A stretch of DNA of 64,000 nt from JAUVRX01 sp049664225 (GTDB lineage: Bacteria; Acidobacteriota; Thermoanaerobaculia; Multivoradales; JAHEKO01). The stretch spans positions 1 to 64,000 of the forward strand of contig JBATEX010000213.1 of assembly GCA_049664225.1 (NCBI GenBank), given 5' to 3'. The translations under genes and the position numbers were made by a program. Shown piece after piece: positions 35,480 to 43,878 of the stretch; the first letter of the stretch is position 1, and the number at the start of each line of letters is the position of its first letter. Under the pieces are notes generated by a model. That model was given only the letters and a program-made list of their open reading frames with translations. It had not been told where the DNA came from and searched no databases.

Positions 35480-38269
35480 ATGAGTGCTACCAGGTTCCTC
35501 TCTCTCGCGATCGTCGCACTGGCGTTGGCGATCAGCGTTCCGGCTTTTGCGCAGACCACAGGTCGTCTTCGCGGCACGGTCGTCGATCTCGACGAACTGT
35601 TCGTGCCAGGGGTGACGGTCACGATTACCAGTGAGCTGCTGATGGGTGGATCGCGGACGGCGGTCACTGGCGGCACGGGTGCGTACCGCTTCACCGCCCT
35701 ACCGCCCGGAATCTACAAGGCCACCGCAGAATTGGACGGCTTCGCGATCTCCGAAGTCGACGGTGTGAAAGTCGCGATCAATGCCACCGCCGATGTCCAC
35801 TTCGCGCTTCAGCCCGCCAAGAAGGATGTAATCACCGTCACCGGTGAGGCTCCGCTGGTCGACGTGGCGAGCTCGAGCCTTGGCACGAACTTCACCTCCA
35901 AGTTCCTCCAGGATCTTCCGACCAATCGCAATGTAACCGACATGATGGCGGTCTCTCCTGGCGCCACCTTCGGTATGGAAGACAACCCCTTTCATGTCAC
36001 CGCGTTTGGTTCCGATCTGGGCTCCAACACCTGGAGCGTTGACGGCATCGACTTCTCGTCGCCAGGGGCAGGCAGCAACCATGTCATGTTCAACCCCGAC
36101 AGCATCGACGAGATTCAGATCATGGGAGTCGGTGCCCCTGCGGAATTCGGGAATCTGCAGGGAGCAGCCTTCAACGTAGTCACCAAGTCGGGCTCGAACC
36201 AGCTCAAAGGCATGCTCAACGCGTACTGGTTCAACAACACTTTGGTCGACTCCGACATCAACTTCGAGGAATCGGAGTTTTCAGAATATGAACAAGTCGA
36301 GCCCTTTCTAGACCTGACCGCCACGCTGGGCGGAGCGATCAAGAAGGACCGCCTTTGGTACTTCGTTGCCTACGAATACTTGAAGGGCGGTCACGCCTTT
36401 CCGGGCCAGGATCCATCTACGATCGGCTCATGGTACGAGAACCGGTCCGACCTGAAGCTCTCGGCCCGGATCAACGACCGCAACTTGCTCGAATTCAAGG
36501 GTGGGGTACACGACAACGAATGGCCTGCCGGAACAACCGAGTTCACCGAGCCTTCGGCTGCAGGCTTGTGGTTTGGCGACGAATCCTATTGGGCCGTGAA
36601 CTATCAGTCCATCTTCAGTGATCGAACCTTTCTAGAGGCTCGTTATTCAGGATGGAAGGCCGATGCGGGCTGGGTCTCCCAGACAAGCAGCATCGAGCCG
36701 GCATATATCGACTACTCACCGCCCGATGGCGGACCGACTCGATATTCGGGTGGAATGTGGTGGCCGAGGATCGGAGTGTCCTCGTCTGACCAGGCGAATG
36801 CCACTGTTTCGTATTTCGCGGACGACTTCCTCCAGGGGGACCACGACTTCAAGTTCGGAGTCCAGTTGAGCCGCGGAGATACGACCGATCGGGCGTCTCC
36901 TTCGGCGACGGGGATCTACTACGCCCACTACTATTTCGAACCGCAAGACTACTTCTACAAAGTCGAGGGCAGCCCCTACTACTACGGCAACGAACAGGAG
37001 ACCTGGGGAGTCTTCGTCGATGATTCGTGGGCGGTAACCGATCGGCTGACGATGAATCTCGGTCTGCGATTCGATCATGCCAAGGGCATCATTCCACCGT
37101 ACCCAATCCTGACGACTGAGGGCGAACCCTCCGGCGTGACTGCACCCGCATTGGATCCGGCTCTAACCTGGAACAACTGGTCTCCGAGAGTCGGTTTCGC
37201 CTACAACGCGGGAGCGGCCCGCAAGACAGTGATCCGCGCTGCCGTAGGTGTCTTCTATGACGCTGTCATTGGCGGCACCTTCAGCGGGCCTCCGCTCTAC
37301 AGTCCGACGATGTACTACTCCACCGGCCCTTCCTGGAGCGGACCCTGGGACTTTCAGGGGATCTGGTTCAACGACGAGCTCACGGCTGCCGTCGATCCCG
37401 ACCTGCGCGCACCCAGGACCCTTCAATACTCGCTGGGCTTCGAGCGCGAATTCAGGAGCGTCTACTCCTACGGTGCCATGGTTGTCTTCAAAGACTCCAC
37501 GGACGGAATTGGCTGGGAGATTCTCGACGACGGAGCCTACGAGACCTTCGATTGGACAGATCCCTTCACCGGGCAGCAATACACGCTGCTCGACCCCGTC
37601 GTCTTCCCTACGATTCGCAAGGGCAACGGACCCGGCTTCACCGTAGAAGGTCAGCTCGATCGGTATTGGGCCGAGTATCGAGGCCTTGTTCTGACCTTCA
37701 ATCGGCGCTTTTCAGGATGGTGGGGTTTCAGAGCTTCCTACACCTATTCAGAGTCGGAAGGCATGGGTGCGGAACCCATGTTCCCCTTCCAGCGGAACGG
37801 GCTGTTCGGCTCCAAAGTGGGCTCGCACCCCAACCAATGGCTCAACCTCCGTGATGGCCAAAGGTTGCAGAGCGACAGGCCGCATATGTTCCGAGTGCAG
37901 GCCAACTGGAACTTGCCGTGGAACCTTCACGCCAGTACGGTGGTCAACCTGCAGAGCGGCCGGCCCTTTTCCCGCCAGGCACGCGTCTTCTACAACAACA
38001 TCTCCTTCGCCCAGACCAACTTCATCGTCGGAACTGCCGGAGGCGATCGGCGTTTCGAGTTTCAGAGTCTCATCGATTTCAGTATCGGCAAGCGGTGGCA
38101 GCTGCCAGGCAACTTCATTCTGAAGACCGACCTGCAGTTCTTCAACCTACTCAACAGCACCGCAGTGGATCAATGGGCTGACTACGTGCTCAATGAAGGC
38201 GACGAATTCGTGCCCAGAATGTGGGTCAAGCCCCGCCGCCTGATGCTCCGCATCGGCCTGGAGTACTGA
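35480..38269 (+). CDS. Oar-type TonB-dependent receptor with carboxypeptidase-like N-domain
   Basis: A 929-residue outer-membrane receptor. A Sec signal peptide (LSLAIVALALAISVPAFAQ) is followed by a carboxypeptidase regulatory-like domain (residues about 24-110: GRLRGTVVDLDELFVPGVTVTI, YRFTALPPGIYKATAELDGF), a plug domain (about 115-240, with SVDGIDFSSPGAGSNHV and FNVVTKSGSN) and a TonB-dependent barrel to the C-terminal LRIGLEY. This Oar-like layout is abundant in Acidobacteriota; substrates are mostly unknown. A strong GAGGAGGTG site precedes the ATG. Its position directly after the kinase may mean the ECF system controls it, by inference. Confidence 0.9.
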   Translation: MSATRFLSLAIVALALAISVPAFAQTTGRLRGTVVDLDELFVPGVTVTITSELLMGGSRTAVTGGTGAYRFTALPPGIYKATAELDGFAISEVDGVKVAINATADVHFALQPAKKDVITVTGEAPLVDVASSSLGTNFTSKFLQDLPTNRNVTDMMAVSPGATFGMEDNPFHVTAFGSDLGSNTWSVDGIDFSSPGAGSNHVMFNPDSIDEIQIMGVGAPAEFGNLQGAAFNVVTKSGSNQLKGMLNAYWFNNTLVDSDINFEESEFSEYEQVEPFLDLTATLGGAIKKDRLWYFVAYEYLKGGHAFPGQDPSTIGSWYENRSDLKLSARINDRNLLEFKGGVHDNEWPAGTTEFTEPSAAGLWFGDESYWAVNYQSIFSDRTFLEARYSGWKADAGWVSQTSSIEPAYIDYSPPDGGPTRYSGGMWWPRIGVSSSDQANATVSYFADDFLQGDHDFKFGVQLSRGDTTDRASPSATGIYYAHYYFEPQDYFYKVEGSPYYYGNEQETWGVFVDDSWAVTDRLTMNLGLRFDHAKGIIPPYPILTTEGEPSGVTAPALDPALTWNNWSPRVGFAYNAGAARKTVIRAAVGVFYDAVIGGTFSGPPLYSPTMYYSTGPSWSGPWDFQGIWFNDELTAAVDPDLRAPRTLQYSLGFEREFRSVYSYGAMVVFKDSTDGIGWEILDDGAYETFDWTDPFTGQQYTLLDPVVFPTIRKGNGPGFTVEGQLDRYWAEYRGLVLTFNRRFSGWWGFRASYTYSESEGMGAEPMFPFQRNGLFGSKVGSHPNQWLNLRDGQRLQSDRPHMFRVQANWNLPWNLHASTVVNLQSGRPFSRQARVFYNNISFAQTNFIVGTAGGDRRFEFQSLIDFSIGKRWQLPGNFILKTDLQFFNLLNSTAVDQWADYVLNEGDEFVPRMWVKPRRLMLRIGLEY

Positions 38270-38270
38270 G

Positions 38271-39461
38271 GTGTGCGCCACAGCCCAGCAACTACGCTTC
38301 ATGGGGATGAGGGTGGAATACGCGAGCTTCTGGCGTCGGCTGGGCGCATATCTCTTGGATGTCATTCCAATCACCCTTCTTGTACTTGTCATCTTCGTGG
38401 TTTTTCTGGGCTTCGGAGAAACGTACTCGCAGTATGCAGCAGACCCCGAGAATGTCGAGACGAAGCTCAAATTCTTGATGGAAAGAAACAACATCCGGAA
38501 TCTCGCCTTCCTCATTTGGCTGATCTACGGGGCAGCTTTGGAAGGCTCATTTCTACATGGAACACTCGGGAAGAGGGCTCTCGGAATCGCCGTTGTCGAC
38601 GAAGAAGGTTATGCAATACCTGTCAAGCGGGCCATTACCAGGAATTCTCTGAAGATCGTCTCGCTACTCCCTCTCGGTCTTGGTTTCTTGTGGGCAGCCT
38701 TCTCCAAGGAACACGCAACTTGGCACGATCGCCTGGCAAAGACTAGGGTCATCAGGAGGCGCCGCGGCGAGCCGAGTCTCGACCTGCAACCTGGGTTTGA
38801 TGATGATCTAGATTTGAGCTGGCTCGATCCGCCTGCAGATCCACTCGACGTCGGTGCCTGGAACCAGTACTGGCTCGAGCAGGTAGGACACGGGATTGGC
38901 CCGCCAATCCTCGACATGTTCTGCGACGATCGTGAGCTCGTCGAACTGATGAAACGAAGGGAAATGAAAAGTGTCCTTTGTGCGGGTAGCGGGATCTCTC
39001 AGGAGCCTCGGGCTCTCGCTGAGGCCGGTTTCGAAGTAGTCGCTTTGGACTTCTCGTCTCAGGCGATCGAGATCGCCAAGTCATTCGACTTAACTGCTGA
39101 AGGCTTTGAGTATTTTTGCGACCCAGGTTCGCACAGGCCAGGAGGCAGGGTCGAGTTCGTGGTTGGAGATATCTTGGACAAGAGCGTCTGTCCCGGACCT
39201 TTTGATGTGATCATCGAGAGAAGGACGGCTCAGACCTACCTCGACCACAACCTTGGGGCAGTGATGACCGCACTGGCAGACCGTCTAGCCTGCGACGGCA
39301 TCTTCCTCAGCCATTGTCATGACGGCTGCTGGAGACCGCCTGCGATGCCGCGCCATTTCACAGAGCCCTGGTTCAGGGAAAACGGGTGGACGGTATGGTC
39401 GGGCGACCCTGACCCTTCATCATCAGGTCGAGTGGCGTGGCTACTCACGACGACCGGCTAG
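38271..39461 (+). CDS. RDD membrane domain fused to SAM methyltransferase
   Basis: A 396-residue fusion. Residues about 15-160 are an RDD domain: FWRRLGAYLLDVIPITLLVLVIF opens it, and the GTLGKRALGIAVVDEEG and WHDRLAKTRVI segments are typical. It should cross the membrane about three times. Residues about 195-396 form a class I SAM methyltransferase: VLCAGSGISQEPRALAEAGFEVVALDFSSQAIEIA (motif I and the acidic ribose-binding residue), VGDILD and a late FFLSHCH-like strand. The GTG start is one base after the receptor stop with GGAG seven bases upstream, so coupling is likely; ATG 38301 is an alternative. The substrate is unknown. Confidence 0.7.
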   Translation: MCATAQQLRFMGMRVEYASFWRRLGAYLLDVIPITLLVLVIFVVFLGFGETYSQYAADPENVETKLKFLMERNNIRNLAFLIWLIYGAALEGSFLHGTLGKRALGIAVVDEEGYAIPVKRAITRNSLKIVSLLPLGLGFLWAAFSKEHATWHDRLAKTRVIRRRRGEPSLDLQPGFDDDLDLSWLDPPADPLDVGAWNQYWLEQVGHGIGPPILDMFCDDRELVELMKRREMKSVLCAGSGISQEPRALAEAGFEVVALDFSSQAIEIAKSFDLTAEGFEYFCDPGSHRPGGRVEFVVGDILDKSVCPGPFDVIIERRTAQTYLDHNLGAVMTALADRLACDGIFLSHCHDGCWRPPAMPRHFTEPWFRENGWTVWSGDPDPSSSGRVAWLLTTTG

Positions 39462-39534
39462 GGCCGCTGTTGAACCAGACCAGATAGTGCTGCAGGCGCG
39501 ATCGCCAACTCCGCAGACTTCAAGATCGTGCGCC

Positions 39535-39554
39535 GACGTTTCCGCGAAAACGTC
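39535..39554. repeat. Dispersed palindrome, copy 1 (one mismatch)
   Basis: GACGTTTCCGCGAAAACGTC, a 20-base palindrome with one mismatch, lies between the RDD-methyltransferase stop and the HNH endonuclease stop. Perfect relatives occur at 40057-40078 and 42154-42171. Confidence 0.75.
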
Positions 39555-39561
39555 TCACCAG

Positions 39562-40884
39562 TCACATCTGCCGATAGCCTTCGATGGCCCACCCAAGGTC
39601 GAGGGGGCCTCCTTCCCAGGTCGGGAAGCCGGTACCGGCGTCGATGGAGACTCCCTCGTCGTCAAGCAGGCTCGAAAGCTCAGCTAAAGGGTCCTCGAAC
39701 AGGGGCGGTAGGGGGGGAACGGTTGGAATCTCCCACCCTTGGGGCCTGAAGAAGCGAAGCTCGCCATCTTGAGAGCCCTCGATCCGATATCCCTCCTCGT
39801 GCACGGCCCGGTGGTGACGGCGGCAGAGCAAAACCAGGTTTTCGAGGCTGGTTTCCCCTCCGTCGGCCCAGTGTTTCAGGTGGTGAGCCTCGCAGTACTT
39901 CAATCCACAGCCCGGAAACTGGCAGCCTTCGTCCCGAACGGTCAGTGCTCGGCGAATTGGGGTGGGAACCGTGCGGGTTCGGCGGCCGACATCGAGGATC
40001 TTGCCTTCTGAATCGCGCCTCATCACGATTTTGCCCGAATCGCAGGCGAGCCTCCGAGACGTTTCCGCGGAAACGTCTGTGCCGTCCTCCAGCATGGAGA
40101 CTCCGGGCGCATCGGGGTCCTCGAGCACTTGGCTCTCCACATGCACCACCACCTGCAGACGCTCGGCTCGAGTTCCTCGGTCCATCCCACCGGCCAGCGC
40201 ACTCTCGGCGACAAGACCAATGGCATCCGCTCGCCTCTGACGCAGCGGCACTCCATCGCCCCGCTCGTCTTTGGTCTCCCGCTCCCGGTCGTAGAGCACC
40301 TGCTCGGCAGCCTCCAGAGCTTTCATGACCGCGGCCCCTACTTCAGGATCGAGCCGTGCCTTGAGCACCACCATGCCATCGTCATCGGTGTAGGCCTGCA
40401 AATATCGGCTGGCGTGACGGCGGTTCTCGTGCTGGACCTCGTCCTGTCGATCGACCCGACGCCAGGCTCGCACCAGCTTCTCCACATGAGCGGCCGTTCC
40501 AGCCCGGGCGAATTCGAGGAGCTCCGCCTCGTTCTCAGGTGTCGCCACCCGGGTCAGGGCCCTGAGCTTGGAGTAGGAGAGTTCCCCACAGCCCATCGCC
40601 TTGGAAAGAAGCGGCAGCTCGTCCAGAGCCTTGGCCACCCGCACCTTTTCTCGGGCCGCCCCCAGGTCGAGGCCAGTGCGCCAGTTGAGCCAATGGGCAC
40701 AGGAGCGAAAGCCGGTGTTCCAGCCGCTCTTCTCGTCGAACTCCCGGATCATGACCAGCAGGTAGTAGGTGGCAGCCTGGATCTGGGCCGAGAGCTCGGC
40801 GATTCGATCACCGAGTTGGTCGACCTCCGAGGGGCCGGAGCCGTTCTGAGATGTTGAAAACGGAGTGGCAATAGGTTCGATCAT
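39562..40884 (-). CDS. HNH endonuclease, DUF222 (13E12-like) family
   Basis: A 440-residue protein. The N-terminal two thirds match the DUF222 helical domain (LGDRIAELSAQIQAATYYLLVMIREFDEKSGW, then ALDELPLLSKAMGCGELSYSKLRALTRVATPENE). The C-terminus has an HNH nuclease: CQFPGCGLKYCEAHHLKHWADGGETSLENLVLLCRRHHRAVHE, with two zinc cysteines, the HH pair and the terminal histidine; this run is quoted by segments at residues about 335-380. The family is common as repeated, probably mobile nuclease genes. A copy of a 22-base palindrome is embedded in frame at 40057-40078 (DVSAETS). GGAG precedes the ATG by seven bases. A TATAAT box lies at 40910-40915 on the minus strand. Confidence 0.88.
   Translation of the reverse strand: MIEPIATPFSTSQNGSGPSEVDQLGDRIAELSAQIQAATYYLLVMIREFDEKSGWNTGFRSCAHWLNWRTGLDLGAAREKVRVAKALDELPLLSKAMGCGELSYSKLRALTRVATPENEAELLEFARAGTAAHVEKLVRAWRRVDRQDEVQHENRRHASRYLQAYTDDDGMVVLKARLDPEVGAAVMKALEAAEQVLYDRERETKDERGDGVPLRQRRADAIGLVAESALAGGMDRGTRAERLQVVVHVESQVLEDPDAPGVSMLEDGTDVSAETSRRLACDSGKIVMRRDSEGKILDVGRRTRTVPTPIRRALTVRDEGCQFPGCGLKYCEAHHLKHWADGGETSLENLVLLCRRHHRAVHEEGYRIEGSQDGELRFFRPQGWEIPTVPPLPPLFEDPLAELSSLLDDEGVSIDAGTGFPTWEGGPLDLGWAIEGYRQM
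40057..40078. repeat. Dispersed palindrome, copy 2 (perfect 22 bases)
   Basis: A perfect 22-base palindrome with core ACGTTTCCGCGGAAACGT, inside the HNH coding sequence and kept in frame. The core is identical to copy 3. Confidence 0.8.
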
Positions 40885-41325
40885 GGGCGATCTCCGAGGT
40901 CAATACACCATTATAAGCCCTGCATTTTCAACGCTTTAGCTTGCCGCTGAGCGCACGATCGGAGGATCGTGAGACGTCTCTGCTGCTTGGCTCGGAGTAC
41001 GCCATCCAGAAAGCCGCCTCGGGCCATTCAGGCCCTTTTGGATGCCGATCTCAGAGCCCTCGGAAGATCACGTGAGAATCTTGTCAAGTCTTTTCTTCAG
41101 TATTCTCAAGATACCTGTTCCACAGTACCGCGGTCGATCAGTGGGCTAACTGGGTACTGACAGGGGTATGAATTCGTGCCCAGCCTGTGGGTCAGACCCC
41201 GCCGCCTGAGGCTGCGGATCGGGCTGGAGTACTCAGTACTCGTCGAAGCTAGACTGAAGGTCCACGCCAGAAGGACCACGAGTGAATCGCGGGATCACAG
41301 CGCGAGCTCGATTGGCGATCGGTCA
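40885..41325. other. 441-base region with receptor remnant
   Basis: No intact gene is seen. It holds the HNH promoter region, a CACGATC-GGAG-GATCGTG hairpin near 40957-40974 and a decayed 3' end of a TonB-dependent receptor at 41115-41236. Confidence 0.6.
41115..41236 (+). pseudogene. Remnant of a TonB-dependent receptor 3' end
   Basis: Translates in pieces as STAVDQWANWVL and EFVPSLWVRPRRLRLRIGLEY, closely matching the last 40 residues of the receptor at 35480-38269 (STAVDQWADYVL, EFVPRMWVKPRRLMLRIGLEY). A deletion near 41157-41166 breaks the frame and the stop codon has become TCA. It is a paralogous fragment, not an exact duplication, so a second receptor gene was probably lost here. Confidence 0.8.
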
Positions 41326-41592
41326 CTACGCTGCCGACTCCTTGCCGACCTCCCAGCTCGGGAAGACCAGCACAGCGGGATGGCAAAGGAGAGCTCGAGC
41401 CAGGACCTTGGCTCTCTCCACGCCCAGATTCACACGGTCGTTTTCGATCGCAGAGATCGTTGACTGCGGAATCCCCGACCGAACAGAGAGCTCATTCTGA
41501 CTCAGTCCCTGGAGCTCACGAATGATCCGGACAGACTCACCGACACTGACCTCCACCGTTCTCTTGGCCTTCTTGAAATCGCTTCTTGCCAT
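41326..41592 (-). CDS. XRE-family antitoxin (HigA-like)
   Basis: An 88-residue protein with a helix-turn-helix of the XRE type (VRIIRELQGLSQNELSVRSGIPQSTISAIENDR, residues about 18-50) and a short C-terminal arm. ATG 41592 lies five bases after the toxin stop, with GGAGG upstream inside the toxin end. It would neutralise the toxin and repress the operon by binding the inverted repeat at 41893-41908. Confidence 0.85.
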   Translation of the reverse strand: MARSDFKKAKRTVEVSVGESVRIIRELQGLSQNELSVRSGIPQSTISAIENDRVNLGVERAKVLARALLCHPAVLVFPSWEVGKESAA

Positions 41593-41596
41593 CGGC

Positions 41597-41878
41597 CTAG
41601 TTCCTCCGATAGTCGTGTGCCGTGATGTCAATCACGTGGACACGGACTTCTTGCGCAATCACTTCGTAGATCAACCGATATCGCCCTCCTAGCCGCGATG
41701 ATCGAGAGCCTTTCCAGTCGCCGTGAAGAGCCTCGTCATGAAAGCCCTTGATGAGCCTGAGCCCTCGAGGGCCCGAGACTTGTACGATGTCCTTCCACTT
41801 CTCATAACGCTTCAGAATCTCTACTGGGAGCCTCGGTAGCCTTCGGGCCAAGCGACGATGCTCGCAGATCTCCCACAT
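41597..41878 (-). CDS. RelE/HigB-like toxin
   Basis: A 93-residue basic protein of the RelE/ParE fold: LARRLPRLPVEILKRYEKWKDIV, GLRLIKGFHDEALHGDWKGSRSSRLGGRYRLIYEV, then VRVHVIDITAHDYRRN, where the strand RYRLIYEV and terminal DITAHDYRR are typical. Such toxins cleave mRNA on the ribosome. The toxin-first order matches higBA. No Shine-Dalgarno site precedes the ATG and the -10 box is 11 bases away. Confidence 0.85.
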   Translation of the reverse strand: MWEICEHRRLARRLPRLPVEILKRYEKWKDIVQVSGPRGLRLIKGFHDEALHGDWKGSRSSRLGGRYRLIYEVIAQEVRVHVIDITAHDYRRN

Positions 41879-41889
41879 GCTTTACACGT

Positions 41890-41918
41890 ACTATACTACA
41901 AATAGTATTGCCCAACAA
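41890..41918 (-). promoter_or_regulatory. Promoter and operator of the HigBA-like pair
   Basis: Minus strand: TTGTTG (41918-41913), a 17-base spacer and TATAGT (41895-41890). The inverted repeat ATACTA-TTTG-TAGTAT (41893-41908) overlaps spacer and -10, as expected for antitoxin autorepression. Confidence 0.6.
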
Positions 41919-42205
41919 CACCTGGCAACACGAAGAGGTCCGCGACCTCTCGCGAAGAAGAGTCGTGTCTCCTGATCCATCGGTTATGTAAGTAGGACTC
42001 CAAGCTCATCTTCGACACCGATCACGAAGACCTTCTCCTCTCTATGGACGGATTCCAGAAAATGGTCCTTGCTCGCAAGCCGATTGCAAAACTCGTCCTC
42101 TGAGAACCTGAATAGGTGTCAGCCGATTCTGGAACCCGGGCAATCCTGCGGAGACGTTTCCGCGGAAACGTGTGGACCCAAGAAACGGGTGGCACCTTTG
42201 CTGGG
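41919..42205. other. Gap between TA pair and TonB-like gene
   Basis: Nothing coding is convincing here. It contains palindrome copy 3 at 42154-42171. Confidence 0.5.
42154..42171. repeat. Dispersed palindrome, copy 3
   Basis: ACGTTTCCGCGGAAACGT, a perfect 18-base palindrome 35 bases after the stop codon of the TPR/TonB gene. Confidence 0.8.
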
Positions 42206-43330
42206 TCAATCGATGCTGAAGCCGATCGTGAAGGTGTACTCCACGTTCACGGGCTTGCCGTGGAGGGTGGCAGGCTTGAAGTGCCATTGCTTGACAGCCG
42301 CGACGGCAGCCTCGCCGAGACCCATTGGAAGGTCCTCGAGAATCGCCACGCACCGGACATCGCCCTCCTTGTCGACAACGGCTTCGAGAATCACCTTGCC
42401 GTAGATCTGGGCTATTCGGGCCTCCTCCGTGTAGATTGGCTCTGGGCCCTCGATGAACTCGGGCGGCTCGACACCACCTCCCACCTCGATGGGTAGCTCG
42501 GTCGCTTTCGTCCGCGTCTCAGCGACGTCGAATTCGAGCTCGGATGCGTCATACCGGTTCTCACCGGTCTCGAGTCCGGCGACCTGCAGCCAGCAAAGGC
42601 GAGTTCCGGCTCTTGGATGGCCTGGCGAACGAACCCCATACTCCTCGATCACACTCACCGCTTCGGCCAACTGGCCTTCGCGAACCAGTCCCATCCACTG
42701 CTCATCGAACTGCGCCCACTCCCGTTCCTCCCCCAGTCGGATCATTCGCTGCTGAGCGGACTGGCTTTCGGGAACGCGCTTCACGTACTCCTGCAGCACA
42801 GCTTCGGCATCGGCGAAACGGCCTTCCTTCTCCAAGACCAGTGCGAGGTTGGACCAGGCGATATTCAAGTTGCCGCCCGACAGGCGAAGCGCCTGGCTGA
42901 ATGCCGATTCCGCCTGTTCCAGGAGCGATGCGGGGTCGTCCGTCTGTTCGAACGGGGAACCACTGTAGATCCCCCACAGACCTGTCCCGATCAGGTTGTG
43001 GGCCATGGCCTGGTCACCAGGATCCGTCGCGAGGGACAGTGCCTTCTCCGCTTGATCAACCGCCTCATCGAAGTGGGCCATCTGCAGGTGCGCCGTGGCA
43101 ACTCCCAGGAGCGCCGGTGCCGAGCTGCCACCTGAAAGCCTGTCAGCTTTCGTGAAGGCCTTGATCGCCTTCTCGAACCGCCCACCGCGCAGAGAAGCGT
43201 GGCCATCTTCCAGGCACTTGGCAACATCGGCTGGAATGGGAGGGCCGCTGGCAGTCTGTCCAGCGGCATCCGAGGAGGCCATCAACAGGCCAAGGGCGAA
43301 GAGCCCTGCAGTCCAGGCTGCCTGTCTCAT
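42206..43330 (-). CDS. TPR protein with TonB C-terminal domain
   Basis: A 374-residue exported protein with signal peptide (AAWTAGLFALGLLMASSDAAGQ). Residues about 35-230 carry tetratricopeptide repeats (HASLRGGRFEKAIKAFTKADRLS, AHFDEAVDQAEKALSLA, NLALVLEKEGRFADAEAVL). The last 85 residues are a TonB C-terminal domain (ARIAQIYGKVILEAVVDKEGDV, AAVAAVKQWHFKPATLHGKPV). There is no cytoplasm-anchored proline-rich linker as in classical TonB, so it is probably a periplasmic protein with a TonB-like interaction domain. The start ATG 43330 opens the signal peptide; longer frames upstream are unlikely. Confidence 0.8.
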   Translation of the reverse strand: MRQAAWTAGLFALGLLMASSDAAGQTASGPPIPADVAKCLEDGHASLRGGRFEKAIKAFTKADRLSGGSSAPALLGVATAHLQMAHFDEAVDQAEKALSLATDPGDQAMAHNLIGTGLWGIYSGSPFEQTDDPASLLEQAESAFSQALRLSGGNLNIAWSNLALVLEKEGRFADAEAVLQEYVKRVPESQSAQQRMIRLGEEREWAQFDEQWMGLVREGQLAEAVSVIEEYGVRSPGHPRAGTRLCWLQVAGLETGENRYDASELEFDVAETRTKATELPIEVGGGVEPPEFIEGPEPIYTEEARIAQIYGKVILEAVVDKEGDVRCVAILEDLPMGLGEAAVAAVKQWHFKPATLHGKPVNVEYTFTIGFSID

Positions 43331-43616
43331 GGTGCGACTGCCCTCCGTTCCCGGCACCACGCCCACGGGGCACCACCTCGGTGTTGTCGACTCCTGACGA
43401 GAAGCCGTGGCTCTGCTCCTTGTCTTGAACTCTACCCGCCCGACCAACCGGCGACAACTCGAGCTCGGTGACCTCACCGAATGCCAACTCCCCCCCTTCA
43501 GCGAACTGGGAGCAAGGGTGGAGTCCTAGAGAGCCATGGCCTGAAGCGTAACGAACATCTGTCGGAAGAGACCAAGCACTAAGCAGGGTCGGTCTTTCTG
43601 CATTCCTGCAGGATGG
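43331..43616. other. Gap upstream of mazEF
   Basis: About 290 bases with no supported gene, repeat or RNA. Confidence 0.4.
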
Positions 43617-43635
43617 GTATAACTTTGGTTATACT
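43617..43635 (+). promoter_or_regulatory. Operator and -10 box of mazEF
   Basis: The perfect inverted repeat GTATAAC-TTTG-GTTATAC (43617-43634) overlaps TATACT (43630-43635). The ATG at 43642 is six bases further, giving a predicted leaderless transcript that the antitoxin can repress. Confidence 0.65.
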
Positions 43636-43641
43636 CTGTTC

Positions 43642-43878
43642 ATGAAAACTGCGATTTCGATTCCGGACTCGGTCTTCGAGGCGGCCGAGCGACTGGCACA
43701 GCGTTTGGGAATCTCCCGGAGCCATCTCTACGCAAAGGCTGTCGATCGCTTTGTGGCCGACCACTCCCGCCAGGACGTGACCGAGCGTCTCAACGAGATC
43801 TACTCCGATGAGGCGGCCCGAGTCGATCCTCACCTCGAGGCTCTTCAGGTCGCCTCGTTAGACTCCGAGGACTGGTAA
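43642..43878 (+). CDS. mazE: Ribbon-helix-helix antitoxin (MazE-type partner)
   Basis: A 78-residue protein with an N-terminal ribbon-helix-helix DNA-binding fold (MKTAISIPDSVFEAAERLAQRLGISRSHLYAKAVDRFV by segment: strand TAISIP, helix FEAAERLAQ, turn GISRS, helix LYAKAVDRFV). The acidic tail would bind the toxin. Its stop overlaps the toxin start (TAATG). It would autorepress through the inverted repeat over its promoter. No leader or Shine-Dalgarno site is seen. Confidence 0.88.
   Translation: MKTAISIPDSVFEAAERLAQRLGISRSHLYAKAVDRFVADHSRQDVTERLNEIYSDEAARVDPHLEALQVASLDSEDW

Noticed and set aside
40957..40974. Possible terminator CACGATC-GGAG-GATCGTG
   Set aside because: No T-run follows, and no gene ends next to it on the needed strand.
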